Source: Proteiniphilum acetatigenes DSM 18083 (lineage in GTDB: Bacteria; Bacteroidota; Bacteroidia; Bacteroidales; Dysgonomonadaceae). From it: 64,000 nucleotides of DNA. The position numbers and the translations under genes were made by a program. Under the pieces are notes generated by a model. It was not told the DNA's origin. It searched no databases and worked only from the letters and a program-made list of their open reading frames with translations. The DNA lies in NCBI RefSeq assembly GCF_000380985.1, contig NZ_KB905693.1, positions 483,888-547,887 of the forward strand, given 5' to 3'. Shown here piece after piece: positions 44,694 to 54,272 of the stretch; the stretch's first letter is position 1; every line of letters starts with the position of its first letter.

Positions 44694-45638
44694 TCACAAC
44701 CACTTCTTCTTTTTAAAGAAAATCAGCAGCCCCACTACCGGAAGAACCATCATTGCAATGGAAAAAGGATAACCTAATACCCACTCATACTCGGGCATAT
44801 TGGTAAAATTCATTCCGTAAATACTGGCAACAAGGGTTGGCGGCAGAAAGATGACATTAAAGATGGTAAATATCTTAATGATCTTGTTCTGCTCAATATT
44901 TACATACCCAAGGAAGGTATCCTGCAAGTAATCCAGACGGTCGAAACTGAACTTGATGTGCTCCACCAGAGAGTTGATGTCCTTAATGATAATGGTGAGT
45001 TTAGGTTGCAACTCGGCAGGGATAAATTCACTCCGTAACATGCTTGATACAACGCGTTGTTTGTCAATTATATTCTCGCGGAGCATCATCGTCTTTTCCT
45101 GCAGATTCTTGATTTCGGACAGCAGTTCCTCGTCAGCTTCCTGTAGTGTGAGAGAGTTACTTAACTGGGTGATCTTCTGGGTCATGTTCTCGATCATGTC
45201 GGCATCATATTCCACACGTGTTTCCAGAAGTGCCACCAAGACATGCGCCCCGGTGGGATAGTTCCTGGGGTTGGCCGATATTTTTTTTACCGTTTCGTGG
45301 AATGAGATCAGTTCTTCACCACGGACAGTCACCAGGATATTGTTTTTAAGGATGAATGATACCGGATCCGTTTCAAAATTGGACAACAGGAAGTTGGAGT
45401 TGACCACCAGCGTGTCGTTGGTCTCGATGTAACGCGACGACATCTCGATCTCGATCATCTCTTCTTCTTCCTGGATATATATTTTGAGGAAATCTTCGAG
45501 TTCGTTCTCTACCTCCTCGTCCACGTCGTTGAGGTCGATCCACAGAAAGTTCCCGATGGGGTTTGATTTTAGGAAATCGAGGCTACGGCTCAATCTCACG
45601 ATACCGTCTTTATGATAAAAAAGTTTTACTTCCGCCAT
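44694..45638 (-). CDS. corA: CorA-family magnesium/cobalt transporter
   Basis: Pentameric divalent-cation channel. The 314-residue protein has a large N-terminal cytoplasmic domain, a long stalk helix and two C-terminal membrane helices. The first ends with the selectivity motif YGMNF, and the second is followed by the basic KKKKWL tail. PPTLVASIYGMNFTNMPE is diagnostic. Length normal. Confidence 0.93.
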   Translation of the reverse strand: MAEVKLFYHKDGIVRLSRSLDFLKSNPIGNFLWIDLNDVDEEVENELEDFLKIYIQEEEEMIEIEMSSRYIETNDTLVVNSNFLLSNFETDPVSFILKNNILVTVRGEELISFHETVKKISANPRNYPTGAHVLVALLETRVEYDADMIENMTQKITQLSNSLTLQEADEELLSEIKNLQEKTMMLRENIIDKQRVVSSMLRSEFIPAELQPKLTIIIKDINSLVEHIKFSFDRLDYLQDTFLGYVNIEQNKIIKIFTIFNVIFLPPTLVASIYGMNFTNMPEYEWVLGYPFSIAMMVLPVVGLLIFFKKKKWL

Positions 45639-45682
45639 GGTGTCTCTTTTTTAATCGTGATTAAAATTAGTTCAAAAATGGT

Positions 45683-46483
45683 TTATCTCTCTTCCGGTTG
45701 AGCTTGCCTGACCAGCGGTTCCAATAGATTAGTCAGCTCTTCGAATTGCTCGATCGATAATTGCTCAGGTCGTTTCGTAAGCATAGGATCGTCGGGCAAA
45801 GGATCCTCTCCGGATAGTAGTGACTTGACGGAGTTGCGAAGCATCTTTCGTCGCTGGTTAAAACCGGTCTTCACTACCATTTTGAATAACTTCTCATTAC
45901 AGTTGAGTTGCTTTCGCTTATTGCGGGTGAGCCGTACAACTGCCGATTTGACTTTGGGCGGAGGAATAAACGCCTGTTCATTCACCGTGAAAAGATACTC
46001 TACATCGTACCATGCCTGCAATAAAACAGTCAGAATACCGTAGGCCTTGTTGCCGGGTGAAGCGACCATACGTTCCGCAACCTCCTTTTGGATCATACCC
46101 GAACAGCAGGGGACGGAGTCCTTGTGGTCGAGCACTTTGAAAAAAATTTGCGATGAGATATTGTAAGGATAATTCCCAATAATGCAGAAAGGACCATCAA
46201 AACATTGCGTGAGATCCATCCGTAAAAAATCCTGCTCCAGTATCTTCCCGTTTAATGTGGGATAATGCTCTTTGAGGTAGGCGACCGATTCACGGTCTAT
46301 CTCTACCACGGTCAGGTCTCTTTGGTTCTCCAGCAGGAATTCGGTAAGCACACCTGTCCCCGGTCCCACCTCAAGCACGGGCAGCGAGGGGAACTGATCG
46401 AGGGTCGCCGCGATGCGGCGCGCGATTTCCTTGTCTTTAAGGAAATGCTGTCCCAGGTTTTTTTTTGCTTTTACCGGAAACAT
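45683..46483 (-). CDS. rsmA: 16S rRNA dimethyladenosine transferase RsmA (KsgA)
   Basis: Dimethylates A1518 and A1519 at the 3' end of 16S rRNA. SAM-binding motif VLEVGPGTGVLTEFLL, catalytic motif GNYPYNISSQIFFK (the usual NLPY is NYPY here), and KKNLGQHFLKD at the N-terminus. The C-terminal substrate domain carries FNQRRKMLRNSVK. The length of 266 residues is normal. A -7 box TACCTTTG lies on the minus strand at 46520-46527. corA follows in the same direction. Confidence 0.96.
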   Translation of the reverse strand: MFPVKAKKNLGQHFLKDKEIARRIAATLDQFPSLPVLEVGPGTGVLTEFLLENQRDLTVVEIDRESVAYLKEHYPTLNGKILEQDFLRMDLTQCFDGPFCIIGNYPYNISSQIFFKVLDHKDSVPCCSGMIQKEVAERMVASPGNKAYGILTVLLQAWYDVEYLFTVNEQAFIPPPKVKSAVVRLTRNKRKQLNCNEKLFKMVVKTGFNQRRKMLRNSVKSLLSGEDPLPDDPMLTKRPEQLSIEQFEELTNLLEPLVRQAQPEER

Positions 46484-46667
46484 TGCAATATGGCGATTAT
46501 TCCTTATCTTTACCGCCGCAAAGGTAACATTTTATTACGTAAAACAGGACAAATGCGTTCATAAAAAAAGAGATACGGCTGTTGAATAGTTTGTATTCGT
46601 TTGCCTTTGAGAAGAGGTGATAATCGTGGTTGTATAAGATAATAATCGATAGCAGGTGAAAGTAAAT

Positions 46668-47651
46668 ATGGATTCGGTGAAGAGTCTGTTAAAGACCCTC
46701 TTTTCCCTGTCGCTCGGATTACTTATTATTTGGGCGATGTACAGGAATACCGATATGGGGGAGTTGTGGCATATCATCAAATCAGCCAATATCGGTGTAA
46801 TTTTAGCTTCCCTTATTTTTGGTCTCATAGGGAATACTATCAGAGGGCTGAGATGGGAGTTGTTTGTGAACTCACTCGGGTATCATCCCCCCCGAGCCAG
46901 TATTGTGTATGCCACGCTGGGGAATTATGCAGTCAATTTTGTGCTTCCCCGTGCCGGAGATATATGGCGTTGCGGCGTGGTGAGCAGATACGATAGTATC
47001 CCGTTTTCGAAAACCCTTGAGACCTTTTTGGTGGATAAGATGGTGGATATTGTGGCAGGACTGGTTATCATTTTTATCAGTGTGCTGCTTTATATTGATT
47101 TTTTTGCCTCTTATCTTCGTGATAATCCGCAATTTACGGATGGTCTGACAAACATGTTTTCATCTGTCTGGATATATGTGATCCTGGCGGTAGTGGTACT
47201 GATTATCGGATTAATGTGTACCCTCTTCAGAAAAACCTCTTTCATGGAGAAAATCTACAAATTTTTCAGTACACTCAAATATGATCTGAAGCTTATCTCC
47301 AAGATGAAGGAGAAAAAACGCATAATAATTTATACGATCTTAGTCTGGTTGTGTTTTTATTTGTATTTTTACATTTGCTTTTATGCGTTTGATTTTACGA
47401 AAGATCTTGGTCCTCTGGCCGGTTTGATCGTGTTTGCGATGACCAATATCGGTATTTCCGTGCCGGTGCAGGGAGGAATAGGGCCGTGGCATTTTGTGGT
47501 GATCTCTTCACTCCTCATTCTGGGAGTGGCGGAGAAGGAAGCACTTGCTTTTGCCGGAGCAGTATTCACAATTCAGTCGGTATGGCAGATCCTTTACGGC
47601 CTTTTCGGTGTAATTGCCATGCCGTACGTGAAAAGAGAACAAAAATTATAA
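46668..47651 (+). CDS. Lysylphosphatidylglycerol-synthase-type membrane protein (UPF0104 flippase-like)
   Basis: About 327 residues with eight or more membrane helices, the conserved GNTIRGLRWELFV and NFVLPRAGDIWRCGVVSRYD blocks and the late helix pair around GISVPVQGGIGPWHFVVISS. These match the stand-alone membrane domain related to the MprF flippase. A lipid or polyprenol substrate is likely but unknown. ATG 46668 is preferred; a GTG at 46656 is possible. pepD starts four bases after its stop, opening an eight-gene run. Confidence 0.88.
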   Translation: MDSVKSLLKTLFSLSLGLLIIWAMYRNTDMGELWHIIKSANIGVILASLIFGLIGNTIRGLRWELFVNSLGYHPPRASIVYATLGNYAVNFVLPRAGDIWRCGVVSRYDSIPFSKTLETFLVDKMVDIVAGLVIIFISVLLYIDFFASYLRDNPQFTDGLTNMFSSVWIYVILAVVVLIIGLMCTLFRKTSFMEKIYKFFSTLKYDLKLISKMKEKKRIIIYTILVWLCFYLYFYICFYAFDFTKDLGPLAGLIVFAMTNIGISVPVQGGIGPWHFVVISSLLILGVAEKEALAFAGAVFTIQSVWQILYGLFGVIAMPYVKREQKL

Positions 47652-47655
47652 TAAT

Positions 47656-49119
47656 ATGGCTGTAGCAGAAATTTTGAGTTTAGACCCGCAGAGAGTTTGG
47701 AAGCATTTTTATTCACTTACACAGATACCCCGCCCTACGGGACAGATGGAAGAAGTGACCCGGTTCATAATGGATTTTGGGAAATCGCTTAATCTGGAAA
47801 CAAAGCAGGATGGCGTGGGCAATGTAGTGATAAGAAAACCGGCTTCTAAAGGGTATGAAAGCAGTAAAGGGGTGATTTTACAATCGCACCTCGATATGGT
47901 ACCTCAGAAAAATACCGGTATAGAGCATGATTTTGCTACAGATCCCATAGAAACATATATCGATGGAGAGTGGGTGAAAGCCCGTTCTACTACGTTAGGT
48001 GCCGACAACGGTATCGGTTGTGCTGTCATGATGGCTGTGCTCGAAGGTGAATCTCTGCAGCATCCCCCGCTTGAAGCGCTTTTTACTATCGACGAGGAAG
48101 TCGGGATGGATGGTGCAAACGGTCTGGAGAAAGGATTCTTGAAAGGTTCAATAATGCTCAATCTCGATACTGAAGAGGATGGTGAACTTTGTATAGGCTG
48201 TGCCGGCGGCAGGGATGTGAATGTCTCCTTCCGGTTCCAGCCTGATAAAGGGATCGACGAAGGGGATGTAGCCTATAAGGTGAGTTTGCAGGGATTGAAG
48301 GGGGGACACTCCGGTATACAGATACATTTAGGACGTGCCAACGCAAACAAACTGATGAACCGATTCCTGAAAGATGTCGTGGCCAATTACGAAGCACGCA
48401 TTGCCAGCATACAGGGTGGATCGCTGCGTAACGCCATCCCACGCGAATCATTCGTGATACTGACTATTCCCGAACAACTCTCAGACGATCTGGTCGATCT
48501 GGTGAGTGAATATGAATCGCTCTTCCGTGAAGACTTTGCCGGTATTGAAGAGAATATCTCATTCAAAGCCGAGAAGATCGATATGCCTGAAGCCCTCTTC
48601 CCCGAAGAGGTGCAGGATGATATTATTAATGCGGTAGAAGCTTGTCCTAATGGTGTGATCAGCTATCTGGCCGACTTTCCGGGGGTGGTGGAGAGTTCGC
48701 TGAACCTTGCCCTTGTGCGTTCTTCCGGCGATAGTGTCGATATAAAACTGCTGGTACGGAGTTCCTCCGAAAGCCGTAAAGATTGGATCTGTTCTTCGGT
48801 AGAGAGCCTCTTCCATCTGGCGGGAGCAAAAGTTGAATTCGGCGGTGATTATCCGGGATGGCAGCCCAATGCAGCCTCCGAATTATTGCACACCATGGAG
48901 AAGATCTATCTGGAGAAATATGGTGAAAGACCTAAAGTGGTAGTGATCCATGCCGGACTGGAATGCGGTATCATCCAGTCGAATGTGGAACAAAAATTGG
49001 ATATTGTCTCTTTCGGGCCGACTATCACCGGGGCGCACTCGCCTGATGAAGCGGTTCAGATAACTACTGTGGGGAAATGCTACGATTATCTTGTTGAGAC
49101 ACTGGAGAATTTGAAATAG
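47656..49119 (+). CDS. pepD: Aminoacyl-histidine dipeptidase (peptidase D, M20 family)
   Basis: Zinc dipeptidase cleaving Xaa-His and other dipeptides. Metal-binding histidine is in LQSHLDMVPQK, the bridging Asp in GADNGIGCAVMMAVLE and the catalytic Glu pair in TIDEEVGMDGANGL. A lid/dimerisation domain occupies about 210-380 (GGHSGIQIHLGRANANKLMN). GPTITGAHSPDEAVQI lies near the end. 487 residues, the family length. Cytoplasmic, part of peptide use in this probably proteolytic organism. Confidence 0.95.
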   Translation: MAVAEILSLDPQRVWKHFYSLTQIPRPTGQMEEVTRFIMDFGKSLNLETKQDGVGNVVIRKPASKGYESSKGVILQSHLDMVPQKNTGIEHDFATDPIETYIDGEWVKARSTTLGADNGIGCAVMMAVLEGESLQHPPLEALFTIDEEVGMDGANGLEKGFLKGSIMLNLDTEEDGELCIGCAGGRDVNVSFRFQPDKGIDEGDVAYKVSLQGLKGGHSGIQIHLGRANANKLMNRFLKDVVANYEARIASIQGGSLRNAIPRESFVILTIPEQLSDDLVDLVSEYESLFREDFAGIEENISFKAEKIDMPEALFPEEVQDDIINAVEACPNGVISYLADFPGVVESSLNLALVRSSGDSVDIKLLVRSSSESRKDWICSSVESLFHLAGAKVEFGGDYPGWQPNAASELLHTMEKIYLEKYGERPKVVVIHAGLECGIIQSNVEQKLDIVSFGPTITGAHSPDEAVQITTVGKCYDYLVETLENLK

Positions 49120-49125
49120 TCATTC

Positions 49126-49626
49126 ATGGACAATACGCTGATTGTCTTTGCATCCAATCACGGCACAGTGGAAAAATGTGCACGGGAATTGTTCAGGCGG
49201 ATAGACGGAAAGGTAGATATCTGCAACCTGAACAGGAGGGATTTTCTGCCCGATCTTTCGGGATATGATACAGTGATAGTAGGAGGCTCCATCCATAGTG
49301 GTAAGATCCAGGAGGAGATATCGTCCTTTTGCAACGAAAATCTGGAATTGCTTGCCACAAAACGACTCGGTCTGTTTATCAACTGTCTTTACTCGGGTGA
49401 GAAGGCGCAACAGCAACTGGAGAATGCCTTCCCGGAAACCCTTAACCGGAAAGCAGTGGTGCGCGATTACTTCGGAGGAGAGGTAGATAAGTTGAAACTG
49501 AGCTTCTGGGAACGCGTAGTAACTACCCGGATGATAGAGCAGGGAGATCTGGTTGTGGCCATCTCAAAGGAGAGAATTGAGCGTTTTGCCAATATAATAT
49601 TATCAGTTAATGAGCCGGAATATTAA
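49126..49626 (+). CDS. Flavodoxin-like protein (HemG-type)
   Basis: A 166-residue flavodoxin fold protein. The FMN phosphate-binding loop is IVFASNHGTVEKCA, followed by DTVIVGGSIHSGKIQEEI and LFINCLYSGEKAQQQ, as in HemG-type protoporphyrinogen oxidases. Whether it oxidises a porphyrinogen or acts as a general flavin reductase cannot be decided; no heme genes are nearby. It overlaps the next small gene by 17 bases. Confidence 0.8.
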   Translation: MDNTLIVFASNHGTVEKCARELFRRIDGKVDICNLNRRDFLPDLSGYDTVIVGGSIHSGKIQEEISSFCNENLELLATKRLGLFINCLYSGEKAQQQLENAFPETLNRKAVVRDYFGGEVDKLKLSFWERVVTTRMIEQGDLVVAISKERIERFANIILSVNEPEY

Positions 49627-49837
49627 AAGACATATACTATTCCCTTTGGTGTTGCTTGTCTATTTTGCCATTATGGCTGTGATGGCTTATCCGAGATACA
49701 AAGCATCCGGTAACTGGAACGAGTACTTCGGGATTATCGGGATATGCTTGCTGATAGCAATATTGCTCTTCTTTATCCTTAAGAGAAGACAAAAAATAAG
49801 AGATCGATTCTCTTCCAAAAAAGATTTGAATCAATGA
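49610..49837 (+). CDS. Small two-helix membrane protein
   Basis: A 75-residue protein with two hydrophobic segments (LFPLVLLVYFAIMAVMAY and IIGICLLIAILLFFILKRR) and a basic C-terminus. It overlaps the flavodoxin gene upstream and the protease gene downstream (ATGA), so it is translated within the operon. Function not recognised. Confidence 0.65.
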   Translation: MSRNIKRHILFPLVLLVYFAIMAVMAYPRYKASGNWNEYFGIIGICLLIAILLFFILKRRQKIRDRFSSKKDLNQ

Positions 49838-51483
49838 GGTATTTGTTCCTGTTTCTTTTATTCCTATTTGCATTTCTCTCTTCCGGACAGACGTCTCAAT
49901 ATCCGCAATATTATAAATTCCGTGTCTATCTGAAAGATAAAGGAAATATCCCCTATTCACCCGATAGACCCGAGACCTTCCTTTCCGGACGGGCAATCGA
50001 AAGAAAAAAGAAAGAAAAAGTTGAGATCGATGAGTCGGATCTTCCTATCTCACGCGACTATTTCACGCTGGTAGAAAAGGCAGGGGGAAAGGTTATCACA
50101 CATAGTAAATGGTTCGGTACCCTGGTTGTAGAGATCAGTGACAGCCTTGGGATCGGAAATATCGAATCCCTCTCGTTTGTCGATTCAGTGAAATATATCT
50201 GGCGGGGAAACAAGCTGCCTGCCGCAGAGAAAGCCCGTCCCCGTTTGGTGCCGGTAGGTTGTCATGAAATTGTGGATGCTGATACTGAATACGGGTTTAC
50301 CGATGCACAGTTCCGGATGCACAATGCCGTTATAATGGCTGATGCCGGATTCAGGGGGAAGGATATGCTGGTAGGTGTGATCGATGCGGGATTTACCAAT
50401 TTTGATGTGATCCCCCGATTCGAATCGGTCAGGTTGGGAGGTTATATGGATTTTGTGCCATCAGGAAGTATATTTGCTTCCAGTGATCATGGTACCAAAG
50501 TGTTGTCCACAATGGCGACCGATCTGCCGGGAGTAATGATGGGTTCTGCACCGGAAGCTACTTATTGGCTCCTGCGGTCGGAAGATACTACCAGTGAGTT
50601 TCCCGTAGAAGAGGATTATTGGGTACGGGCTGTTGAATTTGCGGACAGCCTGGGAGTGGATATTATCAATACATCACTGGGATACAATTCTTTTGACGAT
50701 AAGTTATTAAATTATACGCATGCCGAACTGGATGGAAGTGTGTCGATTATGTCGCAGGCTGCCGATATAGCCTACGAAAAAGGAATATTAATAGTAGTAA
50801 GCGCCGGCAACGAAGGAAATAAGTCATGGCAAAAGATTACCCCGCCGGCTGATGCAAAAAATGTACTCGCAGTGGGAGCTGTAGGTACGGACAGTATTAT
50901 TGCTTCTTTCAGTTCGCACGGGTTGACGGCTGATAACCGTATCAAGCCGGATCTGGTTTCCGTGGGGAGAGAAACCATTACCATTGGCCGGGATGGGGCA
51001 ATAGTACACACAAACGGTACTTCCCTCTCATCTCCTTTTCTGACCGGGCTGATAACATCACTATGGTCGGTGAACCCTACCCTGCACCGTTCGGAGTTGA
51101 TAGATATCGTGAAACGATCGTCCGACAGGTATCTTGCCCCCGATTCCATATATGGATACGGTATTCCTGATTTTCATCAGGCAATGAAAGAGGTATTGGG
51201 AAAACTGGAGATTTATCCTCAAAAAGTGACGGACAACGGATGGGATATTCGTCCCGAGTCTTCGGGCGATTATGTGGTGAGCCTTTCTTATCCGGTATTT
51301 TCTCCCTCATCTTACTCGTTCCGGGTACTCGATGAATCGGGTTCGTTGATCTATGCGTACAGATTCAATGAAGAGAATACACTCTTTGTTCCACTCCATG
51401 ACAGTATCCGCAAAAATAGCCGATTCCTCTATTTCGTGACGGAAGAACCGTTTAAGCAACGTATATATAAGGTGGAGATCTGA
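49834..51483 (+). CDS. Secreted subtilisin-like serine protease (S8)
   Basis: Exported 549-residue protease: signal peptide RYLFLFLLFLFAFLSSG before QTSQYP, a propeptide-like region (about 20-120), then the S8 domain with the triad Asp in VGVIDAGF, His in SSDHGTKVLSTMA and Ser in NGTSLSSPFLTGL. The oxyanion Asn is in VVSAGNEG. The usual Asp-Thr/Ser-Gly is Asp-Ala-Gly. The C-terminal about 90 residues form a beta domain, without a clear type IX sorting motif. xseA starts two bases after the stop. Confidence 0.9.
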   Translation: MRYLFLFLLFLFAFLSSGQTSQYPQYYKFRVYLKDKGNIPYSPDRPETFLSGRAIERKKKEKVEIDESDLPISRDYFTLVEKAGGKVITHSKWFGTLVVEISDSLGIGNIESLSFVDSVKYIWRGNKLPAAEKARPRLVPVGCHEIVDADTEYGFTDAQFRMHNAVIMADAGFRGKDMLVGVIDAGFTNFDVIPRFESVRLGGYMDFVPSGSIFASSDHGTKVLSTMATDLPGVMMGSAPEATYWLLRSEDTTSEFPVEEDYWVRAVEFADSLGVDIINTSLGYNSFDDKLLNYTHAELDGSVSIMSQAADIAYEKGILIVVSAGNEGNKSWQKITPPADAKNVLAVGAVGTDSIIASFSSHGLTADNRIKPDLVSVGRETITIGRDGAIVHTNGTSLSSPFLTGLITSLWSVNPTLHRSELIDIVKRSSDRYLAPDSIYGYGIPDFHQAMKEVLGKLEIYPQKVTDNGWDIRPESSGDYVVSLSYPVFSPSSYSFRVLDESGSLIYAYRFNEENTLFVPLHDSIRKNSRFLYFVTEEPFKQRIYKVEI

Positions 51484-51485
51484 TT

Positions 51486-52742
51486 ATGAACGAATCTTCT
51501 CTTACATTATCTGAACTCAATCGTCAGGTGAAGGATGCTATCCGCGATCATCTGCCGGAAACCTACTGGATGCGGGCGGAGACAAGCGATGTGCGCCGTA
51601 ACCGTAACGGGCATTGTTATCTCGAATTTATAGAAAAAGATGCTGTAACGCAATCCATCATTGCAAAAGCAAGGGGTGTGATCTGGGCGAACGTTTTTCA
51701 GATGTTGTCGGCCTATTTTGAAAATGAGACCGGGCAGCAGTTCACATCGGGGATCAATGTATTGGTATGTGTCTCGGTTGAGTTCCATGAGCTCTACGGA
51801 TATTCACTTACCGTAGTGGATATCGATCCCTCGTTCACACTGGGGGAGATAGCCCGTAACAGGCAACTCATCCTGAAACAACTGGAGGAAGAAGGTGTTT
51901 TAACGCTTAACAGGGAACTGGAGTTGCCGGAATTAGCAAACCGGATTGCGGTGATTTCGTCTCCTACTGCCGCCGGGTATGAGGATTTTTGTGATCAGTT
52001 GGCGAATAACCCCGGAGGATTTGTTTTCTATGCGAAATTGTTTTCGGCGGTCATGCAGGGTGATAGGAGCGAAGCTTCCATTATTGCAGCATTGGAGAAG
52101 GTGTTTCAATACAGGGAACTGTTCGATGCCGTGGCTATTATCCGGGGTGGGGGAGCATCGTCAGACCTGAGCTGTTTCGATTCCTACCTCCTGGCTACCA
52201 ACGTAGCGCAGTTTCCACTTCCGGTGATTAGCGGTATTGGGCATGAAAGGGATGTAACCGTACTGGATATCGTGGCACATACCCGTACGAAGACACCCAC
52301 AGCGGTAGCCGAGTTTTTTATTGCCTGTCTCAACCGGACGGCAACTGAGCTTATCAGCCTGGAAGAGAGAGTGGTGTCTGAAAGTGAATCCCGGCTGTTA
52401 AAAGAGCAAACGGATCTTTTTTCGTTGTCTAAAGAATTAGTGCATCAATCCTCCCTTATGATACAGCGAGAGATTGCTGCAATACAACAACTTTCAGGTA
52501 GGATGAAATATGGAGTGAAGCATTTGTTGCAGCATCAATTCCATCTGTTGGAAAACAGGGAGCAATTTATTCAGATGGTTTCTCCCGTGAATATCCTCAA
52601 ACGCGGCTATACCCTCACACTAAAGAACGGAAGAATTGTGACTTCGTTGCATGACCTCTCTGTGGATGATATTATCGAAACCCGTTTCAGGGACGGTATT
52701 TCTACCTCTGTTATCTCTAAGATAGAGAAATCTGAGCGATAA
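51486..52742 (+). CDS. xseA: Exodeoxyribonuclease VII large subunit
   Basis: Catalytic and DNA-binding subunit of ExoVII, which degrades single-stranded DNA to short oligonucleotides. OB-fold N-terminus (YWMRAETSDVRRNRNGHCYL), nuclease core (RIAVISSPTAAGYEDFCDQL, AIIRGGGASSDLSCFDSY, VISGIGHERDVTVLDIVAHT) and a long coiled coil up to the C-terminal NILKRGYTLTLKNG. The 418 residues are normal. The small subunit follows 25 bases later. Confidence 0.95.
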   Translation: MNESSLTLSELNRQVKDAIRDHLPETYWMRAETSDVRRNRNGHCYLEFIEKDAVTQSIIAKARGVIWANVFQMLSAYFENETGQQFTSGINVLVCVSVEFHELYGYSLTVVDIDPSFTLGEIARNRQLILKQLEEEGVLTLNRELELPELANRIAVISSPTAAGYEDFCDQLANNPGGFVFYAKLFSAVMQGDRSEASIIAALEKVFQYRELFDAVAIIRGGGASSDLSCFDSYLLATNVAQFPLPVISGIGHERDVTVLDIVAHTRTKTPTAVAEFFIACLNRTATELISLEERVVSESESRLLKEQTDLFSLSKELVHQSSLMIQREIAAIQQLSGRMKYGVKHLLQHQFHLLENREQFIQMVSPVNILKRGYTLTLKNGRIVTSLHDLSVDDIIETRFRDGISTSVISKIEKSER

Positions 52743-52767
52743 TTTTATAATCAGCAAAGGAAGTAAT

Positions 52768-52959
52768 ATGGGAAAAATGACCTATACAGAAGCCAAAAAA
52801 GAACTCGAAGCAATTGTCTTTGCTATTGAGTCGGGTGAATTGGATGTAGATGCCCTTACCGAGAAAGTAAAAAGGGCATCGGAACTGATCGCTTTTTGTA
52901 AGGAAAAGCTGACCAAAACCGATAAAGAACTACAGAAAATTTTAGATGATATCGCATGA
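52768..52959 (+). CDS. xseB: Exodeoxyribonuclease VII small subunit
   Basis: A 63-residue helical hairpin protein (MTYTEAKKELEAIVFAIESG, then LDVDALTEKVKRASELIAF) that binds the coiled coil of XseA. It overlaps ispD by four bases (ATGA). Length and position next to xseA make the assignment firm. Confidence 0.93.
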   Translation: MGKMTYTEAKKELEAIVFAIESGELDVDALTEKVKRASELIAFCKEKLTKTDKELQKILDDIA

Positions 52960-53648
52960 TCCCTGAAAAGAAACGAAGCGTGATTATTGTAGCCGGAGGA
53001 AAAGGACTTCGGGTCGGAGGGGAATTGCCTAAACAGTTCCAATCCATCGGGGGTGAACCCATGCTGATGCGCACTATCCGGGCTTTTCATGATTATGACT
53101 ACAGGATGCGTATTGTCGTGATGCTTCCGGAGGAAGCGCAGTTGTTGTGGTCGCAATTGTGCGAGGAATATCGATTCTCTATCCCGCATACAGTCGTACC
53201 TGGTGGAGAAACACGATTTCATTCCGTGAAAAACGGGTTAGAAGAAATTTCGGCAGATGAGATAGTGGGTGTGCATGACGGTGCACGCCCCTTTGTAACA
53301 CCCGGACTGATAGGACGATGTTTTGATACTGCTTTCGAAAATCAATGCGGAGTGATCCCCGTGGTGGATGAAGTAAACAGTGTGCGTCAGCTCACCGGAA
53401 CAGGGAGCCGGATGGTCGACCGGAAACAGTTGAAACTCGTTCAGACACCACAGGTCTTTCCGGCAGAGGAATTGAAAAAAGCTTATGAGACCGGTTTTGA
53501 TCCTTCTTTTACTGATGATGCATCGGTAGCGGAGAAATGGGGTATGAGAATTCAACTGGTTGAGGGGGAGGAAACCAACATCAAAATCACCACTCCCTTC
53601 GATATGGCACTTGCCGGTTATTACTGGCAATTGATGGCAAATCGATAG
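52956..53648 (+). CDS. ispD: 2-C-methyl-D-erythritol 4-phosphate cytidylyltransferase
   Basis: Third enzyme of the MEP isoprenoid pathway. Nucleotide-binding N-terminus VAGGKGLRVGGELPKQFQSI, the IspD signature GVHDGARPFVTPGLI, and QTPQVFPAEELKKAY with TDDASVAE. The length of 230 residues is normal. Its presence shows the MEP rather than mevalonate route. It is the last gene of the run that starts at 46668. Confidence 0.95.
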   Translation: MIPEKKRSVIIVAGGKGLRVGGELPKQFQSIGGEPMLMRTIRAFHDYDYRMRIVVMLPEEAQLLWSQLCEEYRFSIPHTVVPGGETRFHSVKNGLEEISADEIVGVHDGARPFVTPGLIGRCFDTAFENQCGVIPVVDEVNSVRQLTGTGSRMVDRKQLKLVQTPQVFPAEELKKAYETGFDPSFTDDASVAEKWGMRIQLVEGEETNIKITTPFDMALAGYYWQLMANR

Positions 53649-53713
53649 ATATTCGGTGTTTTCTTCAGTAAATGGTATAGAAAATTGGGCTAATTCAAAA
53701 AATATCATTCCAT

Positions 53714-53747
53714 TTTGTCAAAATATCATAGAAATTTATTACTTTTG
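53714..53747 (+). promoter_or_regulatory. Promoter of the Lrp-type regulator gene
   Basis: TTTG (53714-53717) and TACTTTTG (53740-53747) at 22 bases spacing. Two copies of AAAATATCAT (53699 and 53720 regions) flank the -33 box and could be the regulator's own binding sites. Confidence 0.65.
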
Positions 53748-53772
53748 AAGGATCAATCAAAAGCAGACACCT

Positions 53773-54246
53773 ATGGAAAAAATAGATAAGTTAGATCGGC
53801 AGATTCTGGAGATCATTTCCCAAAATGCCCGGATTCCTTTCAGAGATGTGGCGGAGCAGTGTGGTGTGTCGCGTGCCGCTATCCATCAACGTGTGCAACG
53901 GATGATCGAAAACGATGTGATTACCGGTTCCGGATACCATGTAAACCCAAAAGTGCTTGGCTATGCCTCCAGTGCTTATATCGGGGTAAAACTCGAAAAA
54001 GGATCGATGTATAAAAATGTGATCCCCGAGTTCGATAAGATACCTGAAGTAACCGAATGCCATTTTACCACCGGCCCCTATACCCTTCTGGTGAAGATAT
54101 TTGCACGTGACAATGAGCATCTGATGGATCTGCTGAATAACCGCATCCAGGAGATACCGGGTGTAGTAGCCACAGAGACGATGATCTCACTCAGCCAGAG
54201 CGTGAAGCGCGGAATTCCAATTATGAAAGATACGAATGGGGAATAA
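53773..54246 (+). CDS. Lrp/AsnC-family transcriptional regulator
   Basis: A 157-residue feast/famine regulator: N-terminal HTH (LDRQILEIISQNARIPFRDV, VSRAAIHQRVQRMIENDVI) and a C-terminal RAM ligand/oligomerisation domain (about 75-150). The effector is probably an amino acid. Single gene with its own promoter, likely autoregulated. Confidence 0.92.
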   Translation: MEKIDKLDRQILEIISQNARIPFRDVAEQCGVSRAAIHQRVQRMIENDVITGSGYHVNPKVLGYASSAYIGVKLEKGSMYKNVIPEFDKIPEVTECHFTTGPYTLLVKIFARDNEHLMDLLNNRIQEIPGVVATETMISLSQSVKRGIPIMKDTNGE

Positions 54247-54272
54247 GATTTCACAACCGCAATTCATTTTTC

